Shown: positions 60,708-64,000 of the stretch, piece after piece
Numbering within the stretch: position 1 is the stretch's first letter
How the letters are laid out: the number at the start of each line of letters is the position of its first letter
From: Neorhizobium lilium
GTDB lineage: Bacteria > Pseudomonadota > Alphaproteobacteria > Rhizobiales > Rhizobiaceae
Direction: 5' to 3'
DNA length: 64,000 bases
NCBI RefSeq assembly: GCF_004053875.1
Contig: NZ_SBIP01000001.1
Coordinates: 186,001 to 250,000, forward strand
Translations under genes and position numbers: made by a program
Notes under the pieces: model-generated
What the model was told of the DNA's origin: nothing
The model's input: only the letters and a program-made list of their open reading frames with translations
Database searches by the model: none

Positions 60708-61919
60708 ATGCCTGACTTTTACACGCTCTATCTGGTTATCCTACTCTTCGGCCTTTCCAACTGCGTCATTTGGGGCGCCATCGTCCATCGCTACCGTGAG
60801 CTTTACGCAGCGCATTACTGGCTTGCCGGCAGCACGGCGGTCGTCATGGGTGGACTGATTCTTTCTATCCAAGGAAATTCCGGCCAGTTTCTGGCAACAG
60901 TTGGAGGGAATACGGTTACTACGCTCGGCTTCTGGCTGAACTACATGGGGGTTCGGCGCCTTCACGGAGAGGCTATCCACCCGCTTCGGACGGGTTTGCT
61001 ACTATCTCTCAGCATGTTTGCGATGCTTGCGACTTTCCATATCTGGTACGGTCGCAACCCCGTCTACACATTAGCGCAGTCAGTACCGCTACTCGTCACC
61101 TCGGCTTATCTGCTGAGGAGGCGCGATCTGGAACTGGGGGCAGGTATCACCAGCGTGGCAATGGGATTTGCATGTCTTTCGCACGGGGTTATCGCGACAG
61201 GGAATATTCTGATCGTCGCTGACATCATGCCTGATCTGGATTTGAGGACTGCTGCGGCATTCGATCTCCTCGTTTTTCTGTTTTCGGCAATCACCTGGAA
61301 TTTTGGCTTCCTGATTTCCGTCATCGGACATTTGCGCCGAGAAGTGGAACGGCTAGCCAACGAAGACGATTTGACCGGCCTGGCAAATCGCCGACAATTC
61401 ATGAAGCAGCTCGATATCGCCTGCAGTCAAGAGCACCACGAATTGCTCTTCAGCGTGATTCTATTCGATCTCGACCGCTTCAAGACGATCAACGATACAT
61501 ATGGCCATGCGGCAGGAGACGCGGCCTTGAAGCATGCAGCACATGTCTTCCGCAGGCATTTGCGGCCGGGCGATCTGTTTGCGCGCCTGGGCGGGGATGA
61601 ATTCTGCGTGCTGCTTCTTGATCTCGGCGAGAACGAAGCTTCAGCGATCGCCGAGCGTGCACTCGATGCCTTGAACGCATCTTCCTTCAAATGGCACGAG
61701 ACCCGTCTCGATGTCACAGCAAGCATCGGCATAGCATCCTATGAAGCCACAATGTGGTCGCGACCGGACCTCCTCATGGAGGAGGCCGACCGTGCGCTGT
61801 ACGAAACCAAGCGCCTTGGAAGGAATGGCATTACGGTCTCCAACAGGAGCAGGGAGCGCAAACTCTCTCCCAACGTGCTCAGCTTCGATATGAGCTCGAA
61901 AACCCGACATCGTTCCTAG
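60708..61919 (+). CDS. Membrane-anchored diguanylate cyclase (GGDEF)
   Basis: 403 residues. About six membrane segments in residues 5-215 form an N-terminal sensor of unknown ligand. A GGDEF domain follows (about 225-385): DDLTGLANRRQFMKQLD, the substrate site LFDLDRFKTINDTYGHAAGD and active-site LGGDEF. RPGD, five residues before GGDEF, is the RxxD inhibitory site, so the enzyme should make cyclic-di-GMP and be product-inhibited. No EAL domain. The downstream 213 nt before the next operon hold no gene. Confidence 0.93.
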   Translation: MPDFYTLYLVILLFGLSNCVIWGAIVHRYRELYAAHYWLAGSTAVVMGGLILSIQGNSGQFLATVGGNTVTTLGFWLNYMGVRRLHGEAIHPLRTGLLLSLSMFAMLATFHIWYGRNPVYTLAQSVPLLVTSAYLLRRRDLELGAGITSVAMGFACLSHGVIATGNILIVADIMPDLDLRTAAAFDLLVFLFSAITWNFGFLISVIGHLRREVERLANEDDLTGLANRRQFMKQLDIACSQEHHELLFSVILFDLDRFKTINDTYGHAAGDAALKHAAHVFRRHLRPGDLFARLGGDEFCVLLLDLGENEASAIAERALDALNASSFKWHETRLDVTASIGIASYEATMWSRPDLLMEEADRALYETKRLGRNGITVSNRSRERKLSPNVLSFDMSSKTRHRS

Positions 61920-62132
61920 GATCAAGACATATTGGGTAAGCCGGCGGCAGGCGACTTTGTCCGGTGTCACGGCTTGTGCTCCAATCGGTTCGGATTCGAT
62001 CTCCTAACCAGATTCAAACGTTCTAATAGAACGGATGCCTCCAACAGGCTGTGACTGTTACGGAATGTTCGCGAAACTGTCGTCCGCCTGTCACACACAG
62101 CCCGCATACGCGCCGTCGAAAAGGAGCGCCGT

Positions 62133-63278
62133 ATGCAGCCTCAATCACTCCAGCTTTCCGGCATCCGCAAGGGCTTCGGCGCTGACGATGTCCTGAAGGA
62201 AATCGATCTTTCCGTGCGACCGGGGGAGTTCCTGTCTCTGGTCGGCATGTCTGGATGCGGCAAGTCCACACTGCTCCGGATCATGGCCGGCCTCGAAACA
62301 CCGGACAGCGGCACGGTCTCCATCGGCAGCCGGGACGTCACGAATGTCGATCCGAGCGACCGCGATCTCGCAATGGTGTTCCAGTCCTATGCGCTCTACC
62401 CGCATATGAGCGTGCGCCAGAACATCGCTACACCGCTTCGCATGCGCAACCTCTCCTTGGGCGCTAGGCTTCCGCTCATCGGCCGGATGACGGCCAAAGC
62501 TTCTGTGCTCAGCAAGATCGATGCTGCCGTCAACGAGGCGGCTGACGTCCTGCAGATCGGCCACCTGCTCGATCGCAAGCCGGCCCAGCTTTCCGGCGGT
62601 CAGCGTCAGCGCGTTGCCCTTGCCCGCGCTCTGGTCCGTTCGCCCGCAGCCTTCCTGATGGACGAGCCACTTTCCAATCTCGACGCCAAGCTGCGCGCCC
62701 ACATGCGCGAGGAGTTGAGCGGTCTGCACCGTCGGCTGGGAGCTACCTTCATCTACGTCACGCATGATCAGATCGAGGCGATGACCATGTCGGACCGTAT
62801 CGCCCTGATGTCGTCGGGCCGGATCGAGCAGCTCGGCACGCCGGATGAACTTTACCAGCAGCCGGCAACGGTTACCGTCGCGCGCTTCATCGGTACGCCG
62901 TCGATCAACCTTCTGCCGGTGGAAATCGATGCGTCCGGGAGGGTCATGGCTTTAGGCCGTCCGTTGGGCGTCAGTGTTCCGGCCCGGTACGCCGGACCCG
63001 CCATGCTGGGTATCCGCGCCGAAGATTTGCGGCCGGCGGCCGGCGGTTTTGCGGTCAAGGTTCTGCGCAGCGAAACATACGGCGCCGATCGCTATGTCAC
63101 CGGCCACCTTGCTGACGACCAGGCTGTCTGTATCGTGATGCGCCAGGCGGCCGGCGACCCGATCGCTGTGAACGGCGAAGGGCTGTCGCATCTGGTGTTC
63201 CCAGAGCAGCGTGCGCATCTCTTCGGTGCCGACGGCAACAGGATCGAGACCACCGTCCCAGCGCGGATCGCCATATGA
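62133..63278 (+). CDS. MalK/UgpC-type sugar ABC transporter ATPase
   Basis: 381 residues: Walker A GMSGCGKSTLLRI, Q-loop VFQSYALYPHM, signature [13 protein letters not shown], Walker B LMDEPLSNLDAKL, switch His VTHDQIEAMTMSD, then a C-terminal TOBE domain (LGIRAEDL near 300). An insertion of about 20 residues after MRNLSLG (LPLIGRMTAKASVLSKIDAA) distinguishes it from the other sugar ATPase in this window. ATG 62133 follows AAGGAG. First gene of a rightward operon; overlaps the next gene (ATGA). Confidence 0.94.
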   Translation: MQPQSLQLSGIRKGFGADDVLKEIDLSVRPGEFLSLVGMSGCGKSTLLRIMAGLETPDSGTVSIGSRDVTNVDPSDRDLAMVFQSYALYPHMSVRQNIATPLRMRNLSLGARLPLIGRMTAKASVLSKIDAAVNEAADVLQIGHLLDRKPAQLSGGQRQRVALARALVRSPAAFLMDEPLSNLDAKLRAHMREELSGLHRRLGATFIYVTHDQIEAMTMSDRIALMSSGRIEQLGTPDELYQQPATVTVARFIGTPSINLLPVEIDASGRVMALGRPLGVSVPARYAGPAMLGIRAEDLRPAAGGFAVKVLRSETYGADRYVTGHLADDQAVCIVMRQAAGDPIAVNGEGLSHLVFPEQRAHLFGADGNRIETTVPARIAI

Positions 63279-64000
63279 GCGCGATCGAACTCCCCCTCGC
63301 CCAGCCTGTCAAGGCAAGACCCAGGCGTTCGGCGGCAGACCGGCGCATGGCAAGGCTGGGCCTGATGTTTGCGGCACCCTCGGCCCTCCTGCTTCTCGGG
63401 TTCTACATCGTCCCGATGATCGTGCTCGCGGTCTTTTCGGTCACCGATTACCAGCTCGGGGCACTATCGACGCGCTTTACGGGCTTCGACAATTTCACCA
63501 AGGCATTTCACGATCCGGTCTTCCTGCGGGCGCTAAAGAACACGGTGATCTACGCAGCGATCGTCATCCCTTTGGGGGTGTGCCTGGCTCTTGGCATTGC
63601 GCTTCTCGTCTATGGCCGCAAGAAAAGCCGTGCTTTCTGGGAGGTCGCCTATTTCCTTCCGGTCACAGCGACCCTTGTCGCCATGGCAACCGTCTGGCAA
63701 TTTTTGCTCCACCCCTCGCTTGGCCCGGTCAATGCCGCCATCAAGGCTATGGGTTACGAACCTGTCTCGTTTCTGTCGAATCCGACACTGCTGATCCCGA
63801 CCATGGCGATGATCGGTGTCTGGCAGGTTCTGGGGTTCAACATGGTCCTGTTCCTTGCCGGGCTTACCGCAATTCCAAAGGATCTCTACGAAGCGGCGCG
63901 GCTTGACGGTGCGAAAAGCGCGGTGGACCGGTTCTTCATCGTGACGTGGCCCATGCTCGGGCCGACCACTGTATTCGTCGTCGTCACCACGTCGATCTCC
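63275..64000 (+). CDS. Sugar-type ABC transporter permease (UgpA/MalF-like; 3' end cut by window)
   Basis: 242 codons of a CUT1-family permease, open at the right edge. A basic N-terminus (MSAIELPLAQPVKARPRRSA) is followed by hydrophobic segments from about residue 30, the family stretch NFTKAFHDPVFLRALKNTVI and the EAA loop YEAARLDGAKSAVDRFFIVT just before the edge. Family proteins are about 290-310 residues, so 50-70 residues are missing. Coupled to the ATPase gene by an ATGA overlap; a second permease and binding protein are expected beyond the window. Confidence 0.92.
   Translation, partial: MSAIELPLAQPVKARPRRSAADRRMARLGLMFAAPSALLLLGFYIVPMIVLAVFSVTDYQLGALSTRFTGFDNFTKAFHDPVFLRALKNTVIYAAIVIPLGVCLALGIALLVYGRKKSRAFWEVAYFLPVTATLVAMATVWQFLLHPSLGPVNAAIKAMGYEPVSFLSNPTLLIPTMAMIGVWQVLGFNMVLFLAGLTAIPKDLYEAARLDGAKSAVDRFFIVTWPMLGPTTVFVVVTTSIS

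Noticed and set aside
61920..62132. Operator or RNA element upstream of the last sugar-type ABC operon
   Set aside because: No palindrome, direct repeat or stable hairpin beyond chance was visible.
1..64000. CRISPR array, tRNA, rRNA, prophage or conjugative genes
   Set aside because: None was recognised: no regularly spaced repeats, no cloverleaf-like GC-rich stretch in the gaps, and no integrase, capsid or transfer genes.

Overview
This window is GC-rich, gene-dense bacterial DNA that reads as a Rhizobiales genome, most likely Rhizobiaceae (Rhizobium/Agrobacterium/Ensifer type). The reasons are a pcaDCHGB operon divergent from pcaQ with an exact ATAACC-N4-GGTTAA PcaQ box, a TGA-N9-TCA iron-type box before a ferric-siderophore uptake operon, and a very high density of ABC uptake systems paired with catabolic enzymes and LacI, GntR, MocR or LysR regulators. 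That density is typical of a chromid, megaplasmid or secondary-chromosome region. I see no rRNA, tRNA, CRISPR array, phage module or full-length transposon. One small transposon-like element (33921-34191) is present.

Layout. 1-3775 (-): kdp K+-ATPase operon (small ORF, kdpF, kdpA, small ORF, kdpB cut by the left edge). 3956-5758 (-): DUF72 protein and a LacI regulator. 5863-8545 (-): modABC with two ModE-like boxes. 8600-13189 (-): LivKHMGF-type ABC transporter, directly downstream of 13301-16983 (-) pcaDCHGB, with pcaQ divergent at 17075. 18019-24119 (-): FadR-type regulator, PLP-dependent C-S lyase-family enzyme and a family-1 sugar-type ABC importer in one operon. 24240-28022 (-): iron-siderophore ABC importer. 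28264-31327 (+): GntR regulator, DHDPS-family lyase and FAD amino-acid dehydrogenase (hydroxyproline-like), with an M24 peptidase convergent at 31334-32476. 32562-37054 (-): eptA-dgkA-response regulator-sensor kinase, with a 267-bp inverted-repeat element inserted exactly at the regulator/kinase junction. 37203-38742 (+): a possible small membrane peptide and a DUF2252 protein.

39222-44529 (+): peptide-type ABC importer with a fused double ATPase. 44557-50205 (-): polar amino-acid ABC importer translationally coupled to a histidine-ammonia-lyase homologue that lacks the MIO-forming Ala-Ser-Gly, plus a PhnD-like protein without signal peptide. 50269-52647: EamA exporter divergent from a MocR regulator. 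52703-57779: FAD oxidoreductase, fused permease-ATPase and binding protein (-), divergent from a LacI regulator (+), with two perfect GAGACCGGTCTC operators between them. 57992-64000: cold-shock protein, SfnB-like oxidoreductase, aquaporin Z, GGDEF protein, and the start of another sugar-type ABC operon cut by the right edge.

How it works together: most of the window is scavenging. Each importer is coupled to an enzyme and a local regulator: aromatic acids to beta-ketoadipate, molybdate, iron-siderophore, hydroxyproline-like compounds, peptides and amino-acid-like compounds. Separate modules handle K+ limitation and envelope charge modification (phosphoethanolamine on lipid A with recycling of the diacylglycerol by-product). 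The observations most worth following are the MIO-less ammonia-lyase homologue fused by overlap to its transporter, the element that split a former TAATG junction in a two-component operon, and small unannotated membrane ORFs in the kdp operon.
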